From contig NZ_CP139478.1 in the NCBI RefSeq assembly GCF_034259105.1, forward strand, positions 1,415,001-1,479,000: a stretch of DNA of 64,000 nt, given 5' to 3'. The translations under genes and the position numbers were made by a program. Origin of the DNA: Limosilactobacillus reuteri (GTDB lineage: Bacteria > Bacillota > Bacilli > Lactobacillales > Lactobacillaceae). Shown piece by piece: positions 20,209-30,894 of this stretch; the stretch's first letter is position 1, and each line of letters opens with the position of its first letter. The notes beneath the pieces are model-generated. The model was not told the origin of the DNA and did no database searches. It saw only the letters and a list, made by a program, of their open reading frames with translations.

Positions 20209-23018
20209 TTAAGCAAACACCCGTCTGATACCTGCAATTACATTACGTTGACCATTAACAATTGGTTGAACCATTACTCTTGGTGGCCAGCTTTCAATTA
20301 CCTGGTTATTACCGAGATAAATCGCAACGTGCCAAATAGTATGGGTTCCTGGTTGATAGTAGAAGACAAGGTCCCCGCGTTGCCAATCATTATATGAAAC
20401 ATTCATAAAGTGCGGATCAGCAAAGAGGTTTCGAGAATTCCATTCATTGCCAGGGAAGCCATGATAGATGGAACTGCATGAAGTTGGATTAATTCCACCA
20501 GCATATAGAGCTTGCATTACTAACCCAGAACAATCAACGCCGTAAGCTGGAGATGAAGAACATCCTGCAAGCCATGGTTTACCCATGTATTGATATGCCT
20601 GACGAATCATTGCTTCAATATGATCTTGACGTGAAGCACCAGCACCTGCTCCAAGTGGGGCTATGTAGCTATCAATACTTGTCCACTGATCAGCAGGCAA
20701 GCCTAATGCAACCCAGGTGTTATAGTCAACCCAACCAGTTGCTGGTAAGCCATGAGCCCGTTGAACACTCATTACCCGGTAAGCATCAGCGGTAGTGTAA
20801 GTGTTATGTTGATAACCAGTCCCAATTCGATCCTTAACTAGTTGCGTCTTAATTCCTTCATAACCAGGGCCGATGTTATGACCAACGGGACCACTTGGTT
20901 GGATTTGACTATAGTTAATTTGGTACATCCATGAAGGATTTTGGTAAAGATTTAAATATTGATTAGTAAGCCATACTTGCGAATAGTTTCCTTCACCATT
21001 ATCTGTGTTACTATAACGACTGACTAATTGCATAGCATCGTGAGCATATTGACCATCAATATTAAAGTCAACTGTAAATCGAGCGTTATTTGCGCCTAAG
21101 ATATTACCATAAACGTTATTAATATCTGGACTGGCAACATTAGTTACTTCTTTTCGAGCGATTTCACGACCCTTACTTAAATCCCATAAGATTATAAAGT
21201 GATGAGAGTCAATCATCGATACATCATCAGCGTGCCAACCAGAAGCAGAAATAGTTGTACCATTTTGAGTAAAGTGATCTAACCATGCTTGATTATTATT
21301 TAAGTTCACATTATTGTTATACCAATAATCAATATGGTTCCCTTCCCCATTCTTGGCATCATCAGTATATCGACTGACAAGAACAAATTGGTGACCAACC
21401 ATTGCTGGAGTGATATCAAACGTTGTATTGTAGCGCGATTGACCAGCATTTTGAATGTTACCATATCCATTTTGGGCAACATCAGCACTAGCAGTTACTT
21501 TCACATTTTCACGAGCAACTTCACGATTTGCAGTCTTGTCAAATAGAATAAGATAATGGTTCTTTAAGAGGGCGGAAGCATCAGCCGCATGCCAGCCACT
21601 TACTACTACTTGTTTATTTGCACCATTAACGTGGAATTGGTCAAGGTAACCAGCTTGATTTGTATATACGTCTACTGCTTGATTATACCAATAGTCGGAA
21701 TGATTTCCTTCACCATGAGTTGCATCATCAGTGTAGCGGCTAACAAGAACAAATTGATGACCGACCATTGCTGGAGTGATATCAAAGGAAGCTGTAAACC
21801 GTGCTTAATCAGCATTATTAACATCAGCAAAGCCATTTTGGGCAACATCCGCACTTGCCAGTGTCTTAACAGCTTGGCGAGCAACTTCATGATTTGCCGT
21901 CTTATCAAACAAGATTAGGTAATGATTAGTTAATACAGTAGATTGATCATTAGCATTCCAACCACTAACAATCACTTTGTTAGACTTATTATCAATTCTA
22001 AATTGATCGAGATAACCAGCATTTTTGTCTTTACCTAATTTAAGAGAATTATTAAACCAGTAATCTGAACGATTTCCTTCACCATTCTTGGCATCAGAGC
22101 TGTAACGACTAACAATCGTTAATTCGTCGCCTAACATTGCTGGGATGATGGTAAAGTTAGCACTGAAACGGGAATGATCCGCATTAACAATTTCACTATA
22201 GCCATTTCGTGCTACATCAGAACTTGTCAAAGTCTTAACAGCTTGACGTGTAATTTCCTTGTTCTTAGTCTTATCAAAAAGAATCAAGAAATGGTTTGGC
22301 TTGTTGACAGATTGGTCATCTGCATGCCAGCCAGAAACTTCAATATTGTTACCATTAACTTTGAAATTATCTAAATAGCCAACCTTAGTTTGAATAGTAG
22401 GATACCAAAAATCGGCACCACTGTTTATTTCACCGTTGGCATCATTAGTATAACGTGAAACGAAGCGGACTGAAGAAGCATTATTTAGACGATCTACTGG
22501 AATCGAAGCTTTAAAACCACCATTTTCAGAAATAGGAGCTTTAGGGTAAACCTTTTGAACATCTGGACGACTAACTGTTTCTACTTTTCCACGATATAAT
22601 TCCTGATTATTATCCCCATTTAAAGCAATTAAGTAATGGTCCATTCCTGTCTTATACTGATTTGTAGCATGCCAACCGCTAACATCAATTGTGTTAGCAT
22701 TGTCAGTATCAGCAGTTACTGAATCAATATATCCAGCATTAACTGGTGTCTTATAATCAGCATTGGTCTGTTGGTTGTTTTTTCAGATGAATTATCTTTC
22801 ACCTGATCGCCAGAATTACTATTGTTATTCCTAGCATTAACTTGTCCATTTTGTGGTGAAGATGTCAAAGTAGTAGTTGGAGCTGTTTGTGTTGCAACAT
22901 CAGCGTGAACATTTGTACTAGCTAATGAAACTCCAGTAGCAACTGCTACAAGCGTAATCATCATCGTACACCAGTTTTTACCAGCTTTAAAAAGCTTATA
23001 GTGGCTTTTTCTTTGCAT
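20209..23018 (-). pseudogene. RDV-repeat NlpC/P60 endopeptidase with a frameshift and an in-frame stop
   Basis: Three blocks: 22716-23018, 21805-22644 and 20209-21768. Lesion 1: an A-tract at 22778-22783 has six A on the coding strand where seven restore the frame. Lesion 2: TAA at 21805-21807 interrupts an otherwise continuous frame between NNAD and ARFTASFD. Restored order: KxYKxGKxW-type signal (KLFKAGKNW), five modules of about 115 residues in which RPDV has drifted to SSDV/SADV/SPDI (modules 3 and 4 nearly identical), a peptidoglycan-binding-like domain (VMSVQRAHGLPATGWVDYNT), then NlpC/P60 with catalytic DCSGLV (Cys) and WHVAIYLG (His). The C-terminal catalytic block is intact but lacks a signal peptide when read alone. 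Confidence 0.88.
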
Positions 23019-23130
23019 AATATTACCTGACTTTCTACAAATAAATTACTTTCACTTAAACACGTTAATTAAATCATAGGTTTAATAATTTTTAAATAGT
23101 TTTTCATTTTTTCTTCACAATTTTCAGACA

Positions 23131-23175
23131 AAAAATAAAGCACTTATGAAGAAAAAACTTCATAACCACTTTATT
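23131..23175 (-). terminator. Terminator of prfC
   Basis: AATAAAGCACTTATGAAG and CTTCATAACCACTTTATT form a long, slightly imperfect hairpin just after the prfC stop. The segment 23019-23130 is the A/T-rich leader of the NlpC gene without a clear consensus promoter. Confidence 0.85.
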
Positions 23176-23180
23176 AACTA

Positions 23181-24758
23181 TTATAACTTTGCCGTTAACT
23201 TCACATCTGGATACTTTTGCTTAAACCAATTTTCGGCGAATTGATTTTCAAATAAGAATAGTGGCTGATCATGGATATCCTTGACTAAGATGTTTCGTGA
23301 TGACGACATCTTTTCATCTAATTGGTCTGGATCAATCCACCGGGCAGTCTTAGTTCCCATTGGTTCCATCACAACTTCTGAATTATATTCATTTTGCATC
23401 CGGAACTTGAACACTTCAAATTGAAGCTGACCAACTGCACCGAGAATATAATCACCAGTAGAATAACTCCGGTAAAGCTGGACGGCCCCTTCTTGAACTA
23501 ATTGATTGATTCCCTTGTGGAAGGACTTCTGTTTCATCACATTCTTGGCAGAAACACGGACAAACAGTTCTGGTGTAAATTGTGGCAACTTTTCAAATTG
23601 AATATCTTTTTTACCATTGTAAATAGAATCACCAATTTGGAAGTTTCCGGTATCGTATAAACCGATAATATCACCGGCAACAGCTGTCTCAACATTTTCA
23701 CGGGTATCGGCCATAAATTCAGTTACATTTGATAACCGCATTGGTTTCTTAGTCCGTGATAATGTAACATCCATCCCCCGATCAAATTCACCGGAACAAA
23801 TCCGCACAAAGGCAATTCGATCACGGTGACGAGGATTCATGTTAGCCTGGATCTTAAAGACAAAACCAGAAAATTCGGGATCAAGGGGCTTAACAACATC
23901 CCCGTCCTCAGTTTTGTGGTCACTTGGTGCAGGCGCAAACTGTAAGTAGGTCTCCAAGAAAGTCTGAACCCCAAAATTAGTTAAAGCAGATCCAAAGAAG
24001 ACCGGTGTTTGGTCCCCTCTGGCAATCTTTTCTTGATCGAGTTCATTACCGGCAACTTCGACCAGTTCCATGCCGTCCATTGCATCTTGCCATTCACCAT
24101 CACCAGCTAATGGGTTATCGCCCTTAACATTACCGTCTTCATCTAATGGTAAGTAAGGATTATTTTCATCAGCTGGGTGTGTCAAGGCAACACGATGGTT
24201 AAAGCGGTCATAGATCCCCTTAAACTGGTGACCAGAACCGATCGGCCAGTTGATTGGGTAAGTTTCAATTCCTAATACATCTTCAACTTCATTTAAAAGG
24301 TCAAGTGGTTCACGGGCATCCCGATCAAATTTATTCATAAAGGTAAAAATCGGAATTCCCCGCATCTTACAAATTTGGAATAACTTCTTAGTCTGCGGCT
24401 CGATCCCCTTCGCACTATCAATAACCATCACAGCGGAGTCCACCGCCATTAATGTCCGATAAGTATCTTCAGAGAAATCTTCGTGCCCTGGAGTATCCAA
24501 AATATTGATCCGCTTACCTTGGAAATCAAATTGCATAACAGATGAGGTAACAGAGATTCCCCGCTTCTTTTCAATCTCCATCCAGTCTGACTTTGCAAAA
24601 TTACCGGTTTTCCGTGCTTTAACGGTCCCGGCTTCACGAACTACTCCCCCAAAAAGCAAGAGTTGTTCAGTAATCGTTGTTTTCCCGGCATCCGGGTGAG
24701 AAATAATGGCAAACGTACGCCGTTTATTAACTGCTTCAGCAAGTTCTTTTGGTGACAT
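23181..24758 (-). CDS. prfC: Peptide chain release factor 3
   Basis: A 525-residue translational GTPase that recycles RF1/RF2 from the ribosome. G1 is SHPDAGKTT (near 21-29), the switch region reads [15 protein letters not shown]3 is [14 protein letters not shown] and G4 is [10 protein letters not shown]. Domains II and III follow; there is no tetracycline-resistance-type extension. Length matches E. coli RF3 (529). The gene is intact with its own terminator. It stands alone between the RDV hydrolase gene and a divergent LCP-family gene. Confidence 0.96.
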   Translation of the reverse strand: MSPKELAEAVNKRRTFAIISHPDAGKTTITEQLLLFGGVVREAGTVKARKTGNFAKSDWMEIEKKRGISVTSSVMQFDFQGKRINILDTPGHEDFSEDTYRTLMAVDSAVMVIDSAKGIEPQTKKLFQICKMRGIPIFTFMNKFDRDAREPLDLLNEVEDVLGIETYPINWPIGSGHQFKGIYDRFNHRVALTHPADENNPYLPLDEDGNVKGDNPLAGDGEWQDAMDGMELVEVAGNELDQEKIARGDQTPVFFGSALTNFGVQTFLETYLQFAPAPSDHKTEDGDVVKPLDPEFSGFVFKIQANMNPRHRDRIAFVRICSGEFDRGMDVTLSRTKKPMRLSNVTEFMADTRENVETAVAGDIIGLYDTGNFQIGDSIYNGKKDIQFEKLPQFTPELFVRVSAKNVMKQKSFHKGINQLVQEGAVQLYRSYSTGDYILGAVGQLQFEVFKFRMQNEYNSEVVMEPMGTKTARWIDPDQLDEKMSSSRNILVKDIHDQPLFLFENQFAENWFKQKYPDVKLTAKL

Positions 24759-24874
24759 TAATTTTTTCCTTTCCTTATTTTATTCTCGTAAAATATCTCT
24801 ACTATATTATTACAATTTTTTAGGAAAGTCTATTCTTAAAAAAGTTACAGAAAGTTTAAAGTATTGAGATATAT

Positions 24875-24904
24875 TTGAACTTAGGATTAATTTTCTGCTA
24901 TATT
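24875..24904 (+). promoter_or_regulatory. Promoter of the LCP-family gene
   Basis: TTGAAC (24875-24880), 18-base spacer, extended -10 TGCTATATT (hexamer 24899-24904), 40 bases before the ATG. Confidence 0.7.
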
Positions 24905-24943
24905 AATAAAGTTAGAACTTATTTTTATTGAGGTACTTAGTAT

Positions 24944-26413
24944 ATGGATAATAACAATAACAACGAATCGCGGGAACATTACCGTAAACGGATGGAAGAA
25001 CGTATCCAACGTGACGTTAATGAACGCAAGCGTCGAGAACGCGAGGAAGCACACAACAGACGTGAAAATCGTTTGCGACAAGAAGAAGAACAATCGTCAC
25101 CCGATTATCAACCACCAAAAAAGCATCACTATCGAACGCCAAATTGGGTGCGCGCGTTAATTGGATTATTAATTTGTCTAGTAGTGGCCGGCGGATTTTA
25201 CGAATATCATAAAGTTCACTCAGTTGCCAAAGGGGTGTTTGGCGCTGGCGATGGAAAAATTAGTAAAAAGTTACAAAAAGGTGAACCAGTTTCCGTCCTG
25301 GCCATGGGAACAGATGTCGGGGCTTTAGATCGTGGTAACAAGGGTGGTAATACCGACTCTTTGGAACTGTTTACTATTAATCCAAAAAAGAAAACAATTA
25401 CTATGACTAGTATTCCTCGTGATATCCTAGTACGTGTTGAGACTAGTGATGGTCCTGATTATGTTAAAATCAACGCTGCTTATTCAATCAATGGACCAAA
25501 GCAAACCGTAAAGCAAGTATCAGAATTACTTGATGTGCCGATTGATTACTATGCGGTTATTAACATGGGGGTTCTCGAAAAAGTTGTTAATTCCGTTGGC
25601 GGGGTCGAGGTTGATAACCCATTTGCCTTTGACTACGAAGGCCACCACTTCAAGAAAGGTAAACAATACCTTAATGGCGCAAATGCGTTGAAGTATTCCC
25701 GGATGCGGTATGATGATCCAAATAATGATTATGGTCGTCAAAAACGACAACAACAAATTCTAAAGAGCGTTATTAATAAGTTCAAGGCTTCAGGCTCAAT
25801 TGGTGCAGCTAACAAGATTTTAGATGCTGTTGGGGATGGTGTTAAGACCAATATTCCAATTGATGATATTGCGACCTTGTATGGTAACTACCATGGCGCA
25901 ATGAACAATGTTAAGACCTACCATTTCCAAGGACAAAACGCAACGATCGAAGGAGTCTCTTTCCAAATTGCTAGTCCTAAAGAAATTAACCGGGTATCAA
26001 AACTGGTACGAGCTCAACTTGGCTTAAAAGCTAAGAACGTTGTTAACCACGAAACTAAGATGTACAAGTCACAACCACACTACAATGGTTACAATGAGAC
26101 TGACTTTATCCTTCCTGGGGGTGCCAGTTACAATGATCCTGGTAGTGGTAATGGGAGTGATGAAGTTACAGGAAGCTCTCATTCCTCACGACAGAGTGAA
26201 AATGAGACTGAATTATCTTCAACCTACACAGCGGGTAACAATGAAAGCTATAGTGAATCTCGAGCAGTTCCGACAACTGAAAATCAAACCCAGACTGCTC
26301 CTATCCAGCATCATTATTCTACCCCTCAACCCCACACTTATAATAGTTATCACTCAACTTATACTCACCCAACATATGGTAACCATTATGGATATACACA
26401 TCGGTATTATTAA
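24944..26413 (+). CDS. LytR-CpsA-Psr (LCP) family glycopolymer transferase
   Basis: A 489-residue type II membrane protein. It begins with a highly charged Arg/Glu-rich cytoplasmic tail (about 1-65), then one membrane helix (about 68-88). The LCP domain (about 110-355) carries AMGTDVGALDRGNKGGNTDS and TSIPRDILVRV, the pyrophosphate-binding arginine motifs, and YSRMRYDDPNNDYGRQKRQQ. The C-terminal 130 residues are low-complexity Ser/Thr/Tyr/His-rich and probably lie in the wall. LCP enzymes attach teichoic acids or capsular polymers to peptidoglycan, so it may anchor the polysaccharide made by the cluster at 43-61 kb; that link is inference. Confidence 0.92.
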   Translation: MDNNNNNESREHYRKRMEERIQRDVNERKRREREEAHNRRENRLRQEEEQSSPDYQPPKKHHYRTPNWVRALIGLLICLVVAGGFYEYHKVHSVAKGVFGAGDGKISKKLQKGEPVSVLAMGTDVGALDRGNKGGNTDSLELFTINPKKKTITMTSIPRDILVRVETSDGPDYVKINAAYSINGPKQTVKQVSELLDVPIDYYAVINMGVLEKVVNSVGGVEVDNPFAFDYEGHHFKKGKQYLNGANALKYSRMRYDDPNNDYGRQKRQQQILKSVINKFKASGSIGAANKILDAVGDGVKTNIPIDDIATLYGNYHGAMNNVKTYHFQGQNATIEGVSFQIASPKEINRVSKLVRAQLGLKAKNVVNHETKMYKSQPHYNGYNETDFILPGGASYNDPGSGNGSDEVTGSSHSSRQSENETELSSTYTAGNNESYSESRAVPTTENQTQTAPIQHHYSTPQPHTYNSYHSTYTHPTYGNHYGYTHRYY

Positions 26414-26457
26414 TAAAAAAAGCATTTTCGCGAGTTTGGACGAAAATGCTTTTTTAT
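26414..26457. terminator. Bidirectional terminator between the LCP gene and the AI-2E-family gene
   Basis: AAAAAAAGCATTTTCG and CGAAAATGCTTTTTT form a perfect stem with A- and T-runs on both sides, between convergent genes. Confidence 0.93.
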
Positions 26458-27575
26458 TATTCAGTTTTAGTTTTATCAACAGGATGTTCAATTCGATAAA
26501 TATCAAAGAAGTATTCACAAACAGTCTTGATAACGGCATAGAACGGAATACATAAGATCATTCCTCCGATTCCAGCAATATGCCCCGCAGCAAGTAATAA
26601 CATAATGATTGTTAATGGGTGAATCTGAAGCGTCTTTCCGATGATATTAGGGTAAACAATATTTCCATCAACTTGTTGAACAACGATCACCACCACAATT
26701 ACCCAAATGATCTTATTTGGTGCCATCGTTAAAGCAACAAATAATGCTGGTGCAATCCCAATATAAGGTCCAATATATGGAATAATATTAGTTAAACCAG
26801 CAACAATGCCGAGAACAATTGCCAGCGGCTGGCCAATAATAACGTAACCAATTGAGGTAAACACACCGACAAATAAACATTCAATCATTTGTCCAGAAAT
26901 ATAGGAAGATAAAGTTGAATTCATTTTACCAAGCAAGTCATTTACTTCTTTTGCATGGTGGGGAGAAAGCCATTTTTGAATACTTGGGATAAGTTTAGAA
27001 CCATCCTTAAGCATATAAAATAGCATTACCGGAACAGTAATTGTTACCACTGTCACGTTCGTCAGCATACCAATGATATCCCCGACCCGCGTTGATAGGC
27101 CTTGCAAAACCTTTTGCGCATATCCAGCTAGTTGGTGATCAAACTGCCGGTAATATGCATTTAGATCCACGTTTCGCAAGAATGAATGCTCAATTGTATC
27201 ATTAATAAGGTGTTGAATTCCTGTGACCGTCTGTGGCATGTTACGTACTAATGTTGAAATTTCTTTTACAACTGGTGGAATTAACATGGCAATTCCACCA
27301 ATAACAATCACAATCAATAAAAGCACGATTAATAAGCTAGCGATTCCACGGTTCATATGAAAGCGCCCAATTTTAATCTTCATAAAAAGCTTTAAGACTG
27401 GGTTTAGCATATAATATAGGAATCCAGAGATAATCAATGGAACAAAAACTACTGAGATAAAGGTTAAAAACGGCTGAAAAATAAACTGAATTTTTGTACA
27501 CATCCAGATTAGAGTTGCTACTGTTAGTAATAGCAACGGCCAAAATAGCCAATGATAAAATTTTTGCTTAGACAT
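26457..27575 (-). CDS. AI-2E family transporter (PerM/YdbI-like)
   Basis: A 372-residue membrane protein with about eight transmembrane segments. It has the family pattern: two N-terminal helices, a hydrophilic stretch (about 105-150), then the C-terminal block with GYVIIGQPLAIVLGIVAGLTNIIPYIGPYIG, preceding VDGNIVYPNIIGKTLQIHPL and GIGGMILCIPFYAVIK. Members were named for autoinducer-2 export, but many are cation/proton antiporters, so the substrate is open. Gene intact, monocistronic; it shares the terminator on its 3' side with the LCP gene. Confidence 0.9.
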   Translation of the reverse strand: MSKQKFYHWLFWPLLLLTVATLIWMCTKIQFIFQPFLTFISVVFVPLIISGFLYYMLNPVLKLFMKIKIGRFHMNRGIASLLIVLLLIVIVIGGIAMLIPPVVKEISTLVRNMPQTVTGIQHLINDTIEHSFLRNVDLNAYYRQFDHQLAGYAQKVLQGLSTRVGDIIGMLTNVTVVTITVPVMLFYMLKDGSKLIPSIQKWLSPHHAKEVNDLLGKMNSTLSSYISGQMIECLFVGVFTSIGYVIIGQPLAIVLGIVAGLTNIIPYIGPYIGIAPALFVALTMAPNKIIWVIVVVIVVQQVDGNIVYPNIIGKTLQIHPLTIIMLLLAAGHIAGIGGMILCIPFYAVIKTVCEYFFDIYRIEHPVDKTKTE

Positions 27576-27589
27576 AGTTACTCCTTAAT

Positions 27590-27629
27590 AAAAACCTTCT
27601 AAAATTGTACCTCAATTCTAGAAGGTTTT
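27590..27629 (-). terminator. Terminator of the RDV amidase gene
   Basis: AAAACCTTCTA and TAGAAGGTTTT form an inverted repeat with A- and T-runs, 17 bases after the amidase stop and upstream of the AI-2E-family gene. Confidence 0.88.
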
Positions 27630-27645
27630 GTTTAAAGATTTGAAA

Positions 27646-29373
27646 TTAAAGATGGGAATATTCGTATTTAACTAGTTCAAAGAAATCCTTCATTGTATAT
27701 GAAGTACCAAAGTAACGAGATGCTCGATTAGCCCAATAGCCATCTGGATCAGTGTGATCAGTCTTTCCATTAGCAATGTATTGAGTAACATTGTGGTGAG
27801 ACCATAAAGTTCCAGTTCCGTTTGCTTGAGCTAGGCTAGGTGCCATTCCATATTCATTCATCTTATATGCAGTGTAGTAAGCTGCGTTTACAAGTTCTCG
27901 GGCAAAGTTATTAGCACCATAAACTTCAACTTGTTCAAACTGATCTGCTCGTCCATTAGCTGGATATGCAGCACCCCAAGCTTCATGATCTGTAGGAGAA
28001 ATTTCAATAATTTGATCTCCATCTACAAATGCGTGAACAAAGGCATTATTGTAATGTGCTTTTTCATAGTTAATCTCGCCCCAAATACTATCATTAGGGT
28101 TAGCAGTTTCATGGACAACAACCATGTTTGGTTTCCCATCTTCTGTTTCACTATATACATCAGTAGTATCAGATGGAATTACATGATTTACAGTAATAGT
28201 CGCATGGTTAATGTGATTATTTAAAATGTAACGATTAATTCCATTTGCATTTAAATTGTATTGCAAATTTACTAGAACAGGATTTGATGATAAATCAATA
28301 AAATTACCATTTCCATCTTTATCATCAGTTAATCGATGAACAAAACGAACTAAGTGCCCTTGCATTTTAGTTGGAATGTTCATTGTTACTTGGAAACCTG
28401 ACTTATTTGCTCCTTCAATATAAGGATAAACATTTTGGACATCATTCCGTCCAAGGCCCTTATCCGTAATCTCTTGGCGGTAAAGTTCTTGACCATTATT
28501 ATCAAGAACAATCAACCATTCATATGGTTTATTACCCGCTTGCGTACTTGCATGCCAGCCACTTAAACTAACCTGACTAGCTGTTACGTGAATATTATCA
28601 AAATTACCAGCATTCGTTGGATAATCTTGACTATACTGATCGCTGTAATTTTGGTTAGCATCATCACCAGCAAACCGCATAATTACTTTAAGGGTGCCGT
28701 TTGCCTTAGCTGGATCCACCTTAAATTCACCGTTAAAGCCACCCTTTTGCGAGTTGTAAATGCTTGGGTAAACTTTAGCTACGTCGGGACGGTCAGTCAG
28801 TTCGACCTTCGTTCTAGCAATTTCTTGACCATCATTCAATAAAATAAGGTAAGCATTAGGCTTGTTAATTGATTGGTCACTAGCCATCCATCCTTTAACA
28901 TTGTAGCCATTATCAGTCTTGGTAAAGCTATCAACATAAGAAGCTTGTTGATCTAACGTTACAGGATTAAACCAATAATCGGTAGTCTTACTTTGACCAT
29001 TATCCCCATTACCACCATCTAACGTTGAGTAACGACTAACAAGACTATAGCTATGGCCTGGGGTAAGATTTACTGTACCAAAATTAGCATTAAAGCCGGA
29101 TTGCCCAGCTGTTGCTACTGTAGGATAAGCCTTTGCCACATCGGGACGAGCAACATTAGTGACCTTAATGGACTTAACTTGCGTCTTATTTGTATTATCA
29201 AATAAGATCAAGTAGTGATTATTTTCAACTTGAGAATAGTCAGTTGCGTGCCAGCCACTAACGATTAATTGACCATTACTAAGATTAAAGGAGTCAAGAT
29301 TTCCTTGGTTACTGGTATTACCTGACATAAATTTTTTAGGTGCAAACCAATAGTCAACCCGGTTGCCTTCACC
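27646..29373 (-). pseudogene. RDV-repeat N-acetylmuramoyl-L-alanine amidase, 3' part (cut by ISLre2-type element)
   Basis: C-terminal portion of a gene whose 5' part is at 32237-33139. It reads GEGNRVDYWFAPKKF at the break, finishes RDV module 2, then modules 3-5 (RPDVAKAYP, RPDVAKVYP, RNDVQNVYP), then an Amidase_2 domain over the last 190 residues. Zinc ligand motifs are VVHETANP, WSHHNV and HTDPDGYW. Removing the insertion plus one 9-bp duplicate (2872 bases) restores one continuous frame encoding about 873 residues. The first ATG in this fragment is at 29328; there is no signal peptide, so the fragment cannot be exported. Confidence 0.9.
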
Positions 29374-29415
29374 GTATCTGTCAAGTTTTCATAGGTAGCC
29401 TTTAAATATACAGTT

Positions 29416-30835
29416 TTAGTGGGTTAGTGCCTTAAAAAGTTGTCCCATTGGTCTACTTGTGGCCGTGTTAATCGGAATTATTCCTTGTACTGCTCCAATT
29501 GACGGCTTTGTCGGTGCTTTTCTTAGAAACTCTCCAGTTCGAATATGCATTTCCTGTAATAGGCTGGTTTGAGCCACTCGAGGAAGAACTGTTAATTGTT
29601 CTAGGATCGTATTTAAACTAGCTTGCAGTTCACCATTCATTCGGGCTTCAATTAAACCAATCATGGCCTTAGCCCCCTGCTCAGTCCACGACTTGCCCTG
29701 TTTCTTCATCCGGTAAGTAAAAGCCCGGTGAGAACTTTCGACTGAACCGATTAAATGAATATCCTTAAATCCACGCATTTGTGGCGAGAGGATATACCGC
29801 CAATTTCGCTGTAGATATTTTCTTAAACGCATTAGGTCGTCTGCTTGTTTTTCTGTTAAGTTTTGTGATTCATAAGTATCTAAAATTATCGTTAGCTCTG
29901 CTTGATCATGATGGCGAACCGCTTTAATTGCTCGCATAGCTAATTCGTTGTGATGACCTAAAGTATGTTCAATTTTCTGTAAGCAATGATAGCGGTCGAG
30001 AAAGTATTCACCATGTTGCACCTTGAGGAACTAGACTTAATAGCTTAGCTGGTTCGTAACCTGGGCCAGCGTCACTGGCCAAAAAGATCGTTTGACCGGC
30101 AAGCTTATAATGGCGGTCTAAATAATCACTTAGTCGTGCTTCAAGCCGTCCTTGGTGCCCAACACTGAGAAAGTCATGCCGATTAATGATTTGATTAGCT
30201 ACTCGCTCATAAACCCGATAATGGTGCACAAGAGTCAGCTGACCTGCTTCTTTTTTGCCTTTAATCATAAAGGCATCACCCTCAATAGTTAAATTTTTAG
30301 GCATATGGCGAGGAGTAGCTTGGTGTTCTTTTGCTTGAGTTTGTTTAGCTACCTGATTTCCTAACTCATGCACGGCGTGCATTACCGAATCGGCAGTAAT
30401 TCCGCTGTCAAATACAAGGTTCAAAATGTCGGCAGTATTGCGCATTGTAGTTGTTTGGGCAATCTTAGCCATCATCATTAAGTAGTGTGGCGATAAACGA
30501 CGACGTGGTTTAATTTTTAATTGTTGGTCTAAGTAAAATTCACGTTTCTTTGTCCCAACCTGATAATACCGTCGTTGAAAAGTCACCGGGCCAAAGATAA
30601 AGTTAAGCGTCCGTGGCTGTTTATTGATTACTTGATAGTTCGCTGGAGCTTGGGACTTTAAGCTTCGATCTAAGCTTTCCAAAAAGTTTTGCATGATTAC
30701 TTGTCCTAACTCCAATACCCCTTTTAAAATAATCTGTTCAGCTTCAAATAAACTGCCTGATTTCACCAAATTCTGCTCGATTTCTGTTAAAATATCCATG
30801 AGGAAAGACCTGCCTTTGCTTAGTATTCGACACAC
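29416..30835 (-). pseudogene. ISLre2-family (UPF0236) transposase, frameshifted
   Basis: The N-terminal 275 residues (30008-30835) and C-terminal 201 residues (29416-30021) are in different frames and overlap by 14 bases. The first block ends VPQGATW and the second begins MQHGEYFLDRYHC; one missing base near 30015 would join them as one protein of about 470 residues. A good start is the ATG of MDILTEIEQN (codon 13 of the first block, near 30799). Family features seen: FIFGPVTFQRRYY, DGITADSV-type helix and FLASDAGPGYEPAK. Programmed frameshifting is not known to me in this family, so decay is more likely. Confidence 0.82.
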
Positions 30836-30894
30836 TAAAGGCTACTGGTCTTTTCTTTTTTTGTAAATAAGTAAATTGGTCTACAAAAAAGATT

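Noticed and set aside
21589..22374. Plus-strand frames across the RDV repeats
   Set aside because: They arise from the periodic repeat sequence and have no start signals.
21300..22700. CRISPR-like periodicity in the repeat genes
   Set aside because: The repeats are coding modules of about 340-360 bases in frame, with no short direct repeats and spacers. No CRISPR array was seen anywhere in the window.
29416..30835. Programmed -1 frameshift making a fusion transposase
   Set aside because: No slippery heptamer of the X-XXY-YYZ kind with a downstream hairpin is seen at the junction, so decay is the simpler reading.
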